Positions 23,100-33,199 of a stretch of 64,000 bases of DNA are shown here, in pieces. The notes under the pieces are model-generated. The model searched no databases. It had not been told where the DNA came from and was given only the letters and a program-made list of their open reading frames with translations. The stretch comes from Homalodisca vitripennis (taxonomy: Eukaryota > Arthropoda > Insecta > Hemiptera > Cicadellidae). How positions within the stretch are numbered: the first letter of the stretch is position 1; the number at the start of each line of letters is the position of its first letter. A program made the position numbers and the translations under genes. The stretch spans positions 123,329,001-123,393,000 of the forward strand of contig NC_060211.1 in the NCBI RefSeq assembly GCF_021130785.1. Reading direction: 5' to 3'.

Positions 23100-24130
23100 C
23101 ACGACCACAAACTGGGGTGCTCGCAGAGGCTTTGTTCAATGTGCGATGTTACGAAAATCATATCCTGCTCGTCCGCACAGCACCTGCGTTCAATGTGCAG
23201 TGTGGCCTACTGTTAGCACCTCATTCATGGACCTCATTCAATGCACCTAACGTTCGCGCTGGCTGACCGAAGTGAACGATTATATACACCGAACAATAGA
23301 AATAAACTACAAAGAGCACAAATTATTTCAGAACTTATCAGTAGGATAGAAACTTGCGCATTAAAATTTCGTAATGAATCGTAGTGTACTCATTTCATCC
23401 AATATATAATCTTAAACATTATTTTTTTCTGTCCACAGCCAAAATTAGGGTTTTACATTTAACTCATTATACATAATTTAAACTGACTATTACGTTAATT
23501 AATCTGACTATTTCCCTTGGTTTATTTTCTACATTTTTAATAATATTTTGAATCATTGGTAGACTAATTTCCATTTTCGACTTCCTTAACCTGTACTTAC
23601 TTTGGTTAATCTTTATCTGGTCTTCCAACTTTATGCGATTATCAAGGCTTTGTCTGAGAGGGATATTATTAACTACTATTGATCCAACTTTAAAGACAAG
23701 AATGGTCTTACTACTGTATTTATTGTTTCGTGTATGCATAAATCCGATATCACTAAGTTTACTATAATCAACATATTTGTTACGCAAAAATAATCAAGGT
23801 TTTAAAGTAAAACCGTATTGAAATTGTAAATTGTACAATGAAAAGAAAAGAAGATTCCAATGCGGTATTAATTTTATATAAACCATTCTACTTAGATTTT
23901 GTAATAGTTTATTGGTTTGTACCGGGTTTGTTTAGGTTAAAGTGAAGAGGATGTATATGTTTTATGTGTTAATATATGAGCAAGGGTCAGTTCTTCCATA
24001 AATTGACGATTTGACTGTTACTATAAAATAATGTTTTCCGTCAAAATAATTACACCTATAATTCTTTCGTATAGTGGTGTATGAGTTGAAAGATTCCATT
24101 ACGATGTTGTTATAAGAAATTGAATCCATT
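23100..24130 (+). repeat. Duplicated segment, copy 1 (uninterrupted)
   Basis: Starts at CGACCACAAACTGG and runs through GCAGAGGCTTTGTTCAAT, TATATACACCGAACAAT, CTGACTATTACGTTAATTAA, ATTTTGAATCATTGGTA, GCGATTATCAAGGCTTTGTC, TTTGTTACGCAAA and TCCGTCAAAATAATTACACC. All these landmarks recur in the same order in copy 2, spread over 26198-32300 because copy 2 holds two large insertions. It encodes no recognisable protein; the 106-codon minus-strand frame at 23467-23787 is not conserved in copy 2. It is probably an old transposon of unknown type. Confidence 0.8.
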
Positions 24131-24289
24131 GAATTTGTATAAGAATTACTATATAGAAGTACACAATATAAGGTTTATAGTTCACGAAAATGTAAATGGT
24201 ATAATTTTAAATGTTTAAAAAAGTATACACTCCTGCACATGTGTAATAAATAAAAGTGATATTTAAAGAAATAATGTTGTGATTTTCAA

Positions 24290-24727
24290 GGTACTTTTTC
24301 AACGTATCCATCGGACGTAGAGGGAGCACCACTACTTTTAAAAGGTACGCTTCCTCTTAAGCTTAAGCAGGTGTTAATTTCCTCAACAGACTGCCCAACT
24401 CTATAAAAACTACCCCAACGCCCAAGGCGTTCAAAGCTCGTCTCATCCGCCTTTTGGTGTCGCATGCATTTTATAATGCAGATGAGTTTTTTTGAATTCG
24501 ACTGGGAGACCACACAATTGGAATTGACTGACTCCAATGTTTGAAGTGGGTTTCATTGTGGCCAGAATTGAAAGATGCGTGATTGTAAAACTGTATGTTT
24601 GAATGAGGTAATGTGGTATGAATGTTTAAAATTTTAGAATATACTCGTACAATATTGACGTTTGCTATGCAACTCATACATGTTTGTCTTTGCAATAAAA
24701 GAATTTGATTTGATTTGATTGATTTGA
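24290..24727 (+). mobile_element. 3' end of a non-LTR retrotransposon (LINE), plus strand
   Basis: A 5'-truncated insertion with the end of the reverse-transcriptase frame, a 3' UTR, AATAAA at 24694 and a terminal repeat tail of TTTGATTTGATTTGATTGA (about 24703-24727). Such short-repeat tails are typical of several jockey/CR1-group LINEs. It is distinct from the element at 14767-15600, which has a different tail. Confidence 0.75.
24373..24544 (+). pseudogene. C-terminal fragment of a LINE reverse transcriptase
   Basis: Reads VNFLNRLPNSIKTTPTPKAF, continues as KARLIRLLVSHAFYNADEFF and meets a stop at 24493-24495. A one-base shift in the T run at 24487-24493 restores a frame reading FDWETTQLELTDSNV and ending at the TGA 24542-24544. 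(F/Y)N-x-LP, then P-x-x-K-x-F-K-x-R-L and a conserved last block before the stop is the usual C-terminal pattern of this LINE group. It is broken by that single frameshift plus 5' truncation. Confidence 0.75.
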
Positions 24728-25049
24728 CGCTTGCAAAAACCTCTCGATTAACAAAAACATCTGATACCCCTCAACTGTGAAAGTGTCTTGGATACTGAAA
24801 TAATAGGTACCTGAATATTTCTATTCCTGTTTGAAAAAATACTATACAGCTCCATCATATTTATATCTACTTCAGAAGATTCTAAGTCTTCAAAGTTTGG
24901 AAACTTATTCCTTACCGCTGCCAGAAGAATAATAGTCCTCTAAATGACACCCTCTGAATCAAGTTCCGGCACATCTATATCACTAGTATCTTCCCAAATC
25001 ACTTATTTTCATCATCTAAAAACATCTCTGATTTGATCAGTAGCCTAAA

Positions 25050-25437
25050 TTGTTGCCACCACTAAATACAGCACAATTCAAAACAATAACCACAGTAGAC
25101 CACCATTACTGTATGGGTGTTAACAACAGTACAGAAAACAAGCTGGTTTCAAATCATCGATATAATATCTACCGCCAAAAACAATCTATTAGATTCCATA
25201 GAGAATATAAAGAGAAACTCCAGAATTTCATGATTACGGCACTATATCAAACATTTAGATTTCAACGAGAATTGTTGAAGGAACTAGCGTTGCAAAAAGC
25301 GCTTACATTAAATAGTAGCGCTCGCGAGCGATATCACCCGGGCGGACGATATAATCGTCGCGGCCGATACTATTATCACCGCGAGGGTAAAGACAAAAAA
25401 TACGCATCCAAACGCTGTTTTAAAATTTTAAATTATA
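25050..25437 (+). other. Open frame of unknown status
   Basis: A frame opens at a TTG and stays open into the adjoining Tigger-type terminus, 151 codons in all. Residues about 50-100 are rich in R, K, Q and E (RFHREYKEKLQNF, FQRELLKELALQKA); about 105-120 are R/Y/G-rich (GGRYNRRGRYYYHREG). The latter comes from a GC-rich patch at 25317-25388 that includes the 12-bp palindrome CGCTCGCGAGCG. No family is recognised and there is no ATG at the start. It may be a fragment of a transposon protein or chance. Confidence 0.2.
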
Positions 25438-25510
25438 CAGTAGAATCCCGCCTATCCGAGGTAAATGGGACCGAGACTACCTCGGATAACGAAAATCTCG
25501 GATGATCCAG
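25438..25510 (+). mobile_element. Pogo/Tigger-type transposon terminus
   Basis: CAGTAGAATCCCGCCTATCC opens the block, followed by GGGACCGAGACTACCTCGG and ATAACGAAAATCTCGGATGA. A CAGTAGAA start with repeated CTCGGATAA words is characteristic of Tigger-like terminal inverted repeats, and the orientation places the element body to the right. No inverted partner was found within the next 700 bp, so this is a truncated or solo end. Confidence 0.6.
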
Positions 25511-26197
25511 AGACAATGTAAAATAGGATATATTCATAACAACAAAACATGTTGTATTTTTGGAGACAAAAAACAGTATTACTTGGAGACAGAGATTGAG
25601 AATTGGGAGTGAGGAGCTCAATGGCGCTATCGTTTTGCAAACACTGTGATGATCTAACATGAATAATACAAACAAGTACTAGTGGGGTTCGTGCACTTTT
25701 TGAAAGATGTAAGTATTACAATGATGTAAAACTTGTTTGATGCATAGGACTATGTATTGATTGAGTATATTCTTGCAAATCATTTGAAAAACTAACCATG
25801 AAACCAGAGTCATTGATTTCGGCACTTATCGGTGTGATCAAAAAAGATTATGAGCCATCTAAACCTAAGTCTAGTACAAGATTGATAAACCGAGTACTCT
25901 GTTAATTCTGAAAAGAAAAACATTATGTATTCCCTCAATGTAGATTTTACAACTTGAGAATGTCCATTTGGGTGGAAGAGGCCGTTTATTGATGACACGA
26001 GAAAATGAATAACAAAATTCATGTTTGTCTACATAATATTATGCACGGGCTCAGAGCCTGATGCAAATAGATAGGATATGCGTGGTCCGCCAATCCGGAT
26101 ATCCCCGCCAGGCCTTACGGCAGACCCGGTCTGAGCGATTGCTGAGACCACTTTGGGGTGTAAATACGCGTGCGGGCGGCGCGGGCCCTGACTGTGA
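25511..26197. other. Non-coding DNA
   Basis: Nothing recognised apart from a GC-rich run at 26080-26197 (TCCGCCAATCCGGATATCC, GGCGGCGCGGGCCC) just before copy 2 of the duplicated segment. Confidence 0.45.
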
Positions 26198-26669
26198 CTA
26201 CCGACCACAAACCTCGAGGTGCAGAGGCTCTGTTCAATTAGGCGATGTTACACAATCATCTCCTGCTCGATCTGTTGCAGCTGACCTCCTCAGTGGCGTA
26301 CCGAAGATGGGGGGGGGTTCCCAGGGGTCCGGGACACCCCCCCCCCTAATTTCAAGACGTATTAAAAAATAAAGCATGGAGCAGGAGAAAAAAGGAGAGT
26401 TGTCATTACTTTTGTCTACAAACAATAAATTAATTGATTTATTTAATTGAAGTGACCGTTGTTTAAAAATATAAATTGTCCTTTCGTTTAAATCATAAAG
26501 TATCGAACGATACTTTTGGGCTCGGCCCTTTCGGATAGTTGTAGTGTTTTCACGGTATTTTCTATAGGGCGCGGTCACGTGACGTCGCAAAGTAACGTGA
26601 ACCGTGAACAATGGCGGAACAGTTTAAATTAGCGACTACTTCGTTTCAAATTCGTCTGAAGGACTTATA

Positions 26670-27940
26670 ATGACTGCTTAGAATTAAGTTACGACGTTGA
26701 TTTTTAGGTGTCAATAAAACTGTTAGACGTGTTATATAATTATCGGAAAAACATTTAAAAAAATCACTTTCGGTCGGAAATAAAATACACCCTGAAAAAA
26801 CTCTAATGATTAGGTAGAACTTCAACTACTTCGGACTTCCAGTTATTGAGGTATACAGTTATTGAGGTAAACGTGGTATTTTTGATTGAGTTAGGACGAC
26901 GATTTTTTGTTATCATTAAAACTATACAAATGTACCTATATAATTATCGAGAAAAAGAAAATCACTTTTTCCGGTCGGTAAATACCGAAGAAACAACTGT
27001 CTACAGATTCAAGTTTAGACGATTTAGGATTTCAACTGGTTGAGTGGTTTGAGGTATAAAAAGGTACATATAATTTTGTTAGGACGTTTATTTTTAGGTA
27101 TTAATGCAACGTCGACTAATTATCGAGAAAGAAAACAATTAAAATATCACTTCTGGTCGGAAAATACCGAGGAAAAGCTCTACTGATTTCACTGGTTGAG
27201 TCGTTGAGATAAAAGTGGTACTTTAGAAGTATGTTTGAACATTGATTTTAGGTATAAATATTGATACGCCGACTAATACCTATATAATTAAACTATCGAG
27301 GGAAAAGTTGAAAAAGTCTTCCGGTCGGATAATACACCGAAAAATCTCTACTGATACAGAAGTTCCGACTACTTTGGATTTCACTCTGATGAGGTATTAT
27401 TCTCATTTTCCTTAGTATATTCCGATCGGAAGTGATTATTTTTGTTTTTTTTTTCTCGGGTAAATATAATATTTATTAGTCGGCATATGAATTAATATCT
27501 AAAATCAATGTCCTAACATAATTATTAAGTACCATTTTACCTCAACCACTCAACCAGTGAAATCCAAAATCGTCCAAAACTTTGAATCTGTAGAGAGCTT
27601 TTCTTCTGTATTTTCCGACAGAAAGTATTTTGATTTTTTTTTTTCTCGATAATTATATAAGTGAGTCGAGTATTAATGATAACAAAATTCGTTCGTCCAA
27701 ACTCAATCAAAAAATACCACGTTTACCTCAATAACTGAAGTCCGGAAGTAGTTGAAGTTCTACCTAATCATTAGATTTTTTATCAGGTGTATTTTTATTT
27801 CCGACCGAAAGTGATTTATTTAAATGTTTTTTTTCCGATAATTATATACTCGTCTACAGTGTAATTGATACAAAAAATCGTCATTATAATTCAATTCATA
27901 AATACCTCAATCAGTGAAATCAAAAGTAGCCGAACTTCTA
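26670..27940. repeat. Large imperfect palindrome built of tandem units of 170-200 bp
   Basis: The left arm (to about 27290) contains four units marked by ATTATCGAGAAAAAG-like words near 26742, 26945, 27120 and 27290. Each carries ATCACTTTCGGTCGG, AATACCGAAGAAA, TTTCACTGGTTGAG and a TTAGGACG block. The right arm holds the reverse complement of these units in mirrored order, centred near 27291. The best-matching section, 26733-26850 against 27733-27850, looks more than 90% complementary by eye. A transcript across it would fold into a long hairpin. Confidence 0.85.
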
Positions 27941-27978
27941 ATCAGTAGAGTTTTTGCGGTTGCATTTTCCGACCGTTG

Positions 27979-28290
27979 TTAGTTTAGATCTGTACCCGAG
28001 CAACACTCGAAAATTTGCCCTCCTTTTCTAAAGGGATTTCGACCGTCAGTGGCGCCAATGGTACCCGCAGAGGGTATTTCATTTTCTCCACAGAATATAG
28101 TTGTGTCAACTATAATACGCTTGAGTATGAAGCTCTGTTTTTGTTCTTTTTCTTTCTTATCCAGTGAATCCAACATCACTTTGGTGCCTTTCTATTCGGC
28201 CAGAATCGAACTTTGTGGTACTAGAGTTGCTGTGAGAGTTGTATTTGTCCTATTACATCTTTGTCCACGTTCTATAAGGCGTAGTTACTA
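27979..28290 (-). pseudogene. hAT-type transposase fragment
   Basis: The minus-strand frame 27979-28179 reads SLDKKEKEQKQSFILKRIIV, then DTTIFCGENEIPSAGTIG. An I-(V/I)-D-x-x-x-FC-x-x-x-x-I-x-x-x-G pattern is the conserved start of the catalytic region in hAT transposases of the ZMYM1/P52rIPK-like group. A separate frame just upstream (28180-28290) reads YRTWTKM and NSHSNSSTTKF, resembling the preceding zinc-binding TTF-type region, but stops interrupt it. The rest of the transposase is missing, apparently replaced by the palindrome. Confidence 0.55.
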
Positions 28291-28962
28291 AAGCTCCATA
28301 TTTTTTGGTATTTACCTTTTACCAGTGAACTCATTGGCAAATAACACACAAAACGTCCCCCGGATCCCCCGGTTTCGGGCCCAAATTTTCGGAACCCCCT
28401 CCGAACGAAATTTCTTATGGCTACGCTACTGGCCATTAGCCCTCTCTCATGCACCGCATCGTCCGCTCTGGCTGGACCGAGTGACACAGATTATATAAAC
28501 ACTGAATATTAAAAATAACTACCGTGAGCATAAATTATTTCATAACTTATGAGAAGGATAACAAGCTTTACACGTAAAATGCCTAATGAAGTTTACTCTT
28601 TTTAAATCCCATAATATTTATTTTTAAAACATTATTTATTTTTTTTACAGCCAAATAGATTTTCTACATTTTAATCATTATACAGAAATTTAACTGACTA
28701 TTCCGTTAATTAAATTGACTATTTCCTTTAGGGATTTTCTACATCATTCAATATTTTGAATCATTGGTATTAATTCCATATTCGACTCCCCTAAAACTAT
28801 ACAGTACATACTTTGGTTTTAATCCTCAACCGGCTCCAAACTTTCTGCGATTATCATGGTTTTATCTGCGAGGGATATTATAAGTGTTACTAATTGCTGA
28901 CCAACTAAGACAAGATTGATCTCTACTACTGTATGTATTGCTTTATGTAATATGTAAATAAT

Positions 28963-31904
28963 GGATAGGATTAGTGGGAAAACCGCCAAAAGATCAAACT
29001 AATTTGGTACTTTATTTATTGGTAATTAGGTAACAAGTATAGCTGGAAAAATGCATATAAGCTACAAATAATACGTACGTTATGATCTTATTGTGAGGTA
29101 CTAAAATGTACAGTGTATTTTTTTATTATTATCTTTGGGTTCGTCCATTCAAGATTTATTGTGGGATTTAGTTTTCCCGTCAACAATGCTTAATACGGGG
29201 ATCGATAAAACAAGTTCGCCTCAGCTATCGTGCCACGACATGTTTCGCCGCTTGAACGGGTTGCGGCATGAACGATAAGTCGCGCATGCGCTCCAACGCA
29301 AAACTCGTCAGACGGGACCGGCCAGCAGAGGAGCGAGAGGGTCATTCTAACACCATCCTATCACGACGATAAGACGTACACTGCGCTGCGATCTTAACCT
29401 CACTCCTGCCGACTTGTTCGTGAGATACGGACGTATCGATTTCTTCTAGCTATTGGTAATATATTACCCTTTCAATTACTATACTATACATAATTAACCA
29501 TTTCATTAATATTCTGTATCGTTTTTATATGTAGTGCCACACGAAATTTACTTATAACGTATTATTCTTTGGTATTCTTTTCCTTTACTTACTTTCTTAC
29601 TTAATCTATGTTCGTGCGATACGGACCTAAACCTTTTAAATTTGGTATTAGTGGTTCTTTACTTTATTTACTATCTTACTTAATCTATGTTCGTGCGATA
29701 CGGACATAACCTTTAAATTGTTTATTGGTTATTGGTATTATTGGCTCTTTACTTTACTTTACTATCTTATTTAATATATGTTCGTGTAATACGGACCTAA
29801 ACCTTTAAATTTAGGATCAGTGGTTCTTTACTTTACTTGCTATCTTACTTAACCTATGTTCGTGTAATACGGACCTAACCTTTAAATTTTGGATTAGTGG
29901 TTCTTTACTTTAACTTGCTATCTTACTTAACCTATGTTCGTGTAATACGGACCAAACCTTTAAATTTGGTATTAGTGGTTCTTTACTTTACTTACTATCT
30001 TACTTTAATCTATGTTCGTGCGATACCGGACCTAACCTTTAAATTGTTTATTGGTTCTTTACTTTACTTACTATCTTACTTAATCTATGTTCGTGCGATA
30101 CGGACCTAACCTTTAAATTGTTTATTGGTTCTTTACTTTACTTGCTATCTTACTTAACCTATGTTCGTGCGATACGGACCTAACCTTTAAATTGTTTATT
30201 GGTATTATTGGTTCTTTACTTTACTTGCTATCTTACTTAACCTATGTTCGTGTAATACGGACCTAACCTTTACATTTGGTATCTAGTGGTTCTTTACTTT
30301 ACTTTACTATCTTACTTAATCTATGTTCGTGCGATACGGACCTAACCTTTAAATTGTTTATTGGCATTATTGGTTCTTTACTTTACTTACTATCTTACTG
30401 TAAATCTATGTTCGTGCAATACGGACCTAACCTTTCAAATTTAGGATTAGTGGTTATATTACTTTACTTACTATCTTACCTTTAATCTATGTACGTGTAA
30501 TACGAAACCTAATCCTTAAATTTAGGATTAGTGGTTCTTTACTTTACTTGCTATCTTACTTAATCTAATGTTTCGTGCGATACGGGACCCTAACCTTTAA
30601 ATTGGTTATTTGGTATTATTGGCTCTTTACTTTACTTACTATCTTACTTAATCTATGTTCGTGCAATACGGACCTAACCTTTCTTAAATTTAGGATTAGT
30701 GGTTCTTTACTTTACTTACTATCTTAATTAATCTATGTTCGTTGTAATACGGACCTAATCCTTAAATTTAGGATTAGTGAGTTCTTTACTTTACTTGCTA
30801 TCTTACTTAATCTATGTTCGTGCGATACGGACCTAACCTTTAAATTTAGGATTAGTGGTTCTTTACTTTACTTACTATCTTTACTTAATCTATGTTCTTG
30901 TACATACGGGACCTAACCTTTAAATTTGGTATTATTGGTTCTTTACTTTACTTACTATCTTACTTAATCTATGTTCGTGCAATACGGACCTAACCTTTAA
31001 ATATTGTTTATCGGTATTATTGGTTCTTTTAACTTTATACTTTACTTATCTTTACTTAATCTATGTTCGTGCAATACGGACCTAACCTTTAAATTGGTTA
31101 TTGGTTCTTTACTTTACTTACGATCTTACTTAACCTATGTTCGTGCAATTACGGACCTAACAAATAGATTATTGCTCTGGGTCTATTATTATTTCTCTTA
31201 CACTTTTCTTACTTAATATTTGTAAATACGATACTGACCAAACATTATATATTGTTTTTAGTGTTGATATTACTTTTTGCTCATACTATTTTTACATAGC
31301 ATACAGTGTGTTGCGATTTGAGGTAGCTTTGATTTAGATAGAGATCTAGGGTAGTTACACTTTTGTCTTTTCTTTAATTGATGATAGTAAATATTCTTAT
31401 TTAACGACGTTCATTTTATTTCAAAATTCTTAATTTTTTCAAGGCTAGTTGGGTAATGATGATTTACTAAATGCTTCGAACGTTACCACCTCCTTAGGTG
31501 AATAGCAATATATCTGAACCCAACTGACATACATAATCCATAAGAATTAACATTGTAGACCCCTGGATCGAATCCCGCGCTTTGATTGGGCTCATCTAGG
31601 GACGTATGCGATACGTGTCCATTCTTAACAGTAAATGGTTGTGTTGAGAAAAGACACGTCACATTATCTAATCCTAACAAAGTAGGTCAGTGTATCACAA
31701 CTTTAATTAACTGGTTTTATGTGTCTTGTAACCTTGGTTGGGTTTTCAATTCTTGAAAAATCCTATATCAAAGTAATTGGATTATAAAACTTAATTCATT
31801 ATTTGTAATAGATAAAAGTTGAGAGAGTAACATAATAAAATATGTGCAATCTATGATTGCAAACATGTAATCTTTTTCCCCATTAAAAATAATTTTACTG
31901 ATAT
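28963..31904. mobile_element. 2.9-kb insertion in copy 2, about half satellite
   Basis: Defined by comparison with copy 1: homology stops after TATGTAATATGTAAATAA and resumes near CTGATATCACACTAC. The insertion contains a GC-rich leader (29190-29440, with TGCGGCATGAACGATAAG and CGGGACCGGCCAGCAGAGG) and then the satellite at 29608-31160. No transposase or terminal repeats are recognised. It may be a fragment of an element with a tandem-repeat 5' leader. Confidence 0.5.
29608..31160. repeat. Satellite array of 74-90 bp units, about 20 copies
   Basis: Consensus blocks: TTCTTTACTTTACTTACTAT, CTTACTTAATCTATGTTCG, TGCGATACGGACCTAACC, TTTAAATTTGGTATTAGTGG. ATGTTCGTGCGATACGGAC or its TGTAATACGG variant occurs about 20 times. 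Unit length varies because the tail alternates between AATTGTTTATTGG and AATTTAGGATTAGTGG forms. A lone related word, TTGTTCGTGAGATACGGACG, sits at 29423-29442 in the GC-rich leader. Short frames across the array are by-products. Confidence 0.92.
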
Positions 31905-32300
31905 CACACTACAATTAAACAATTTGTTACGCAAACAATACTACGGTTACAGTAAAACCATTATAAAATTGTAAATTTTGTAGTGAAAAGGAAGATTCAA
32001 ATGTGTGGTATTAATTTTAGAAAACCATTCAACTTATGTTTTGGGTTAGTGTCGAACTCATTTTTTTGTTGCGCCGTTCTAATCGTTTAATAACTAAGAG
32101 GGTGTAGATTTTATTATGTGTTTTTGGTGGCACTAATAAATGACAAGGTAAGTTCTTGTGAAACAAACTGAAGATAAAAACCTTCTATAAAGTTAATGTT
32201 TTCGTCAATATAATTACACTTAGAATTCCTTTGTATAAATGAGTGTTGTATGAGGTTTAAAGATGTTTCATCGTTAGTATTAGTGATTTGGAAATTATAC

Positions 32301-32692
32301 GAGTCAACTTAAAAATAATTAACATTTTGGGGTAAATATCCAATTACAATTAGTTAAGTACTAATCAAACTTTTAATTAAAAGTAATTCTATCTAATAAA
32401 ATCCAAGAAATAATATAACACAATATACGAAAATAATAATTTCCTATTTAACTGTTAATTTTTACTACATTTTTCTTTAGAAGCAGACAATTTGACCTCT
32501 AAGTTTTTGTACCTATCTTAAATAGCTATCTCATTTCACTTAACGTAAAGTGTAGCGGAGAGTAGTACCGGCTACCCAGTTAGAGGGAGGAGTGTGGAGC
32601 CAGGCGACCTGTAATTTATACTGTCGACTAGTAGGAGGAGCCAGCAGCCATCGCAAACTTGGTATCCCTCCATGACTGCCCCCGTCTCACGA
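32301..32692. other. Non-coding DNA with a GC-rich end
   Basis: 32301-32550 is AT-rich with nothing recognised. 32555-32690 is GC-rich (GTAGCGGAGAGTAGTACCGG, GGAGGAGTGTGGAGCCAGG) and adjoins the right motif array on its inner side. This mirrors the GC-rich stretch after the left array, but clear alignment between the two is not visible by eye. Confidence 0.4.
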
Positions 32693-33188
32693 TTCGGCTC
32701 GTTGGGACGGAATGGGCTGTTTTCGACGTTGGCGGAATGGAGCTGATTCGGCCCTGGCGGATTGGTATGATTTTCGGTAGTTCGCGGACAGTTGAAAGGA
32801 TTCTACTTTAAATTTTCCTATAGCACCGATAAATTCTATTATTCGTCCGTCAACATCGAAGAGTTTCTACATCAGTCCGTGAGCTCCGAAATTTATTCGA
32901 CTCTATAGGAATCTTTTAATTTTCGCCTCTAAAAAGACACATGAGTCCGCCAGGACCGAATAACGAGACAGTCCGCCAACTCCGAATCCTCCTAGATTCC
33001 GTGAGTGGCGAAAACGTAGAATCGTCCGTGAGCCTCGAATATTTTATATGTCTTAGTCCCGATAGCTCCGAATAATTTGCTCTCCAGTCCGTCAACGTCG
33101 AATCATTCGGAGCTGACGGAAAAGTATCGTTTTCGGTCTTGGCGGACGAATTCACTATTCGGCCCCTGGCGGATTCGGTCCTCACGGA
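32693..33188. repeat. Second array of the 15-bp motif, in three orientation blocks
   Basis: Minus-oriented units (TTCGGNNYTGGCGGA) start at 32693, 32722, 32747 and 32773. Plus-oriented units start at 32816, 32846, 32876, 32946, 32972, 32998, 33025, 33057 and 33088, with one degenerate minus unit at 32896. Minus-oriented units resume at 33106, 33132, 33158 and 33174. The plus-to-minus junction near 33103 joins TCCGTCAACGTCGAA directly to TTCGGAGCTGACGGA. The outermost 85 bp or so, inverted, matches the first six units of the left array unit for unit, spacers included. Confidence 0.88.
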
Positions 33189-33199
33189 CTCCAAACCGA

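Larger units (their letters stand above)
26291..28431 (-). mobile_element. 2.1-kb foldback-type element with hAT-like termini
   Basis: The insertion interrupts copy 2 precisely. The left end CAGTGGCGTACCGAAG and the right end (inverted) CAGTAGCGTAGCCATAAG match at the tips, and both are followed by long G-rich runs (GGGGGGGGGTTCCC; GGAGGGGGTTCCG on the inverted right end). Inside are a long inverted repeat with tandem subunits (26670-27940) and a hAT transposase fragment on the minus strand (27979-28290). I see no clean 8-bp target duplication. Confidence 0.7.
26198..32300 (+). repeat. Duplicated segment, copy 2, split into three pieces
   Basis: Piece 1 (26198-26290) matches copy 1 from CGACCACAAAC to about the CCTGCTCG region. 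Piece 2 (28432-28962) carries CTGACTATTCCGTTAATTAA, ATTTTGAATCATTGGTA and CTGCGATTATCATGG. Piece 3 (about 31905-32300) resumes at TTTGTTACGCAAACAATAC and continues through GTCAATATAATTACACTTAG. Joining the pieces reproduces the order of copy 1. The two gaps are insertions of about 2.14 kb and 2.94 kb that postdate the duplication. Confidence 0.75.

Noticed and set aside
26061..26372. 103-codon plus-strand frame in GC-rich sequence
   Set aside because: It crosses from flanking DNA through the duplicated segment into the left end of the foldback element, so it cannot be one real gene.
31560..31640. Possible tRNA or tRNA-derived SINE, from a GGATCGAATCCC word resembling a B box
   Set aside because: No A box at the right distance, no cloverleaf and no second copy in the window. 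One B-box-like word is not enough.
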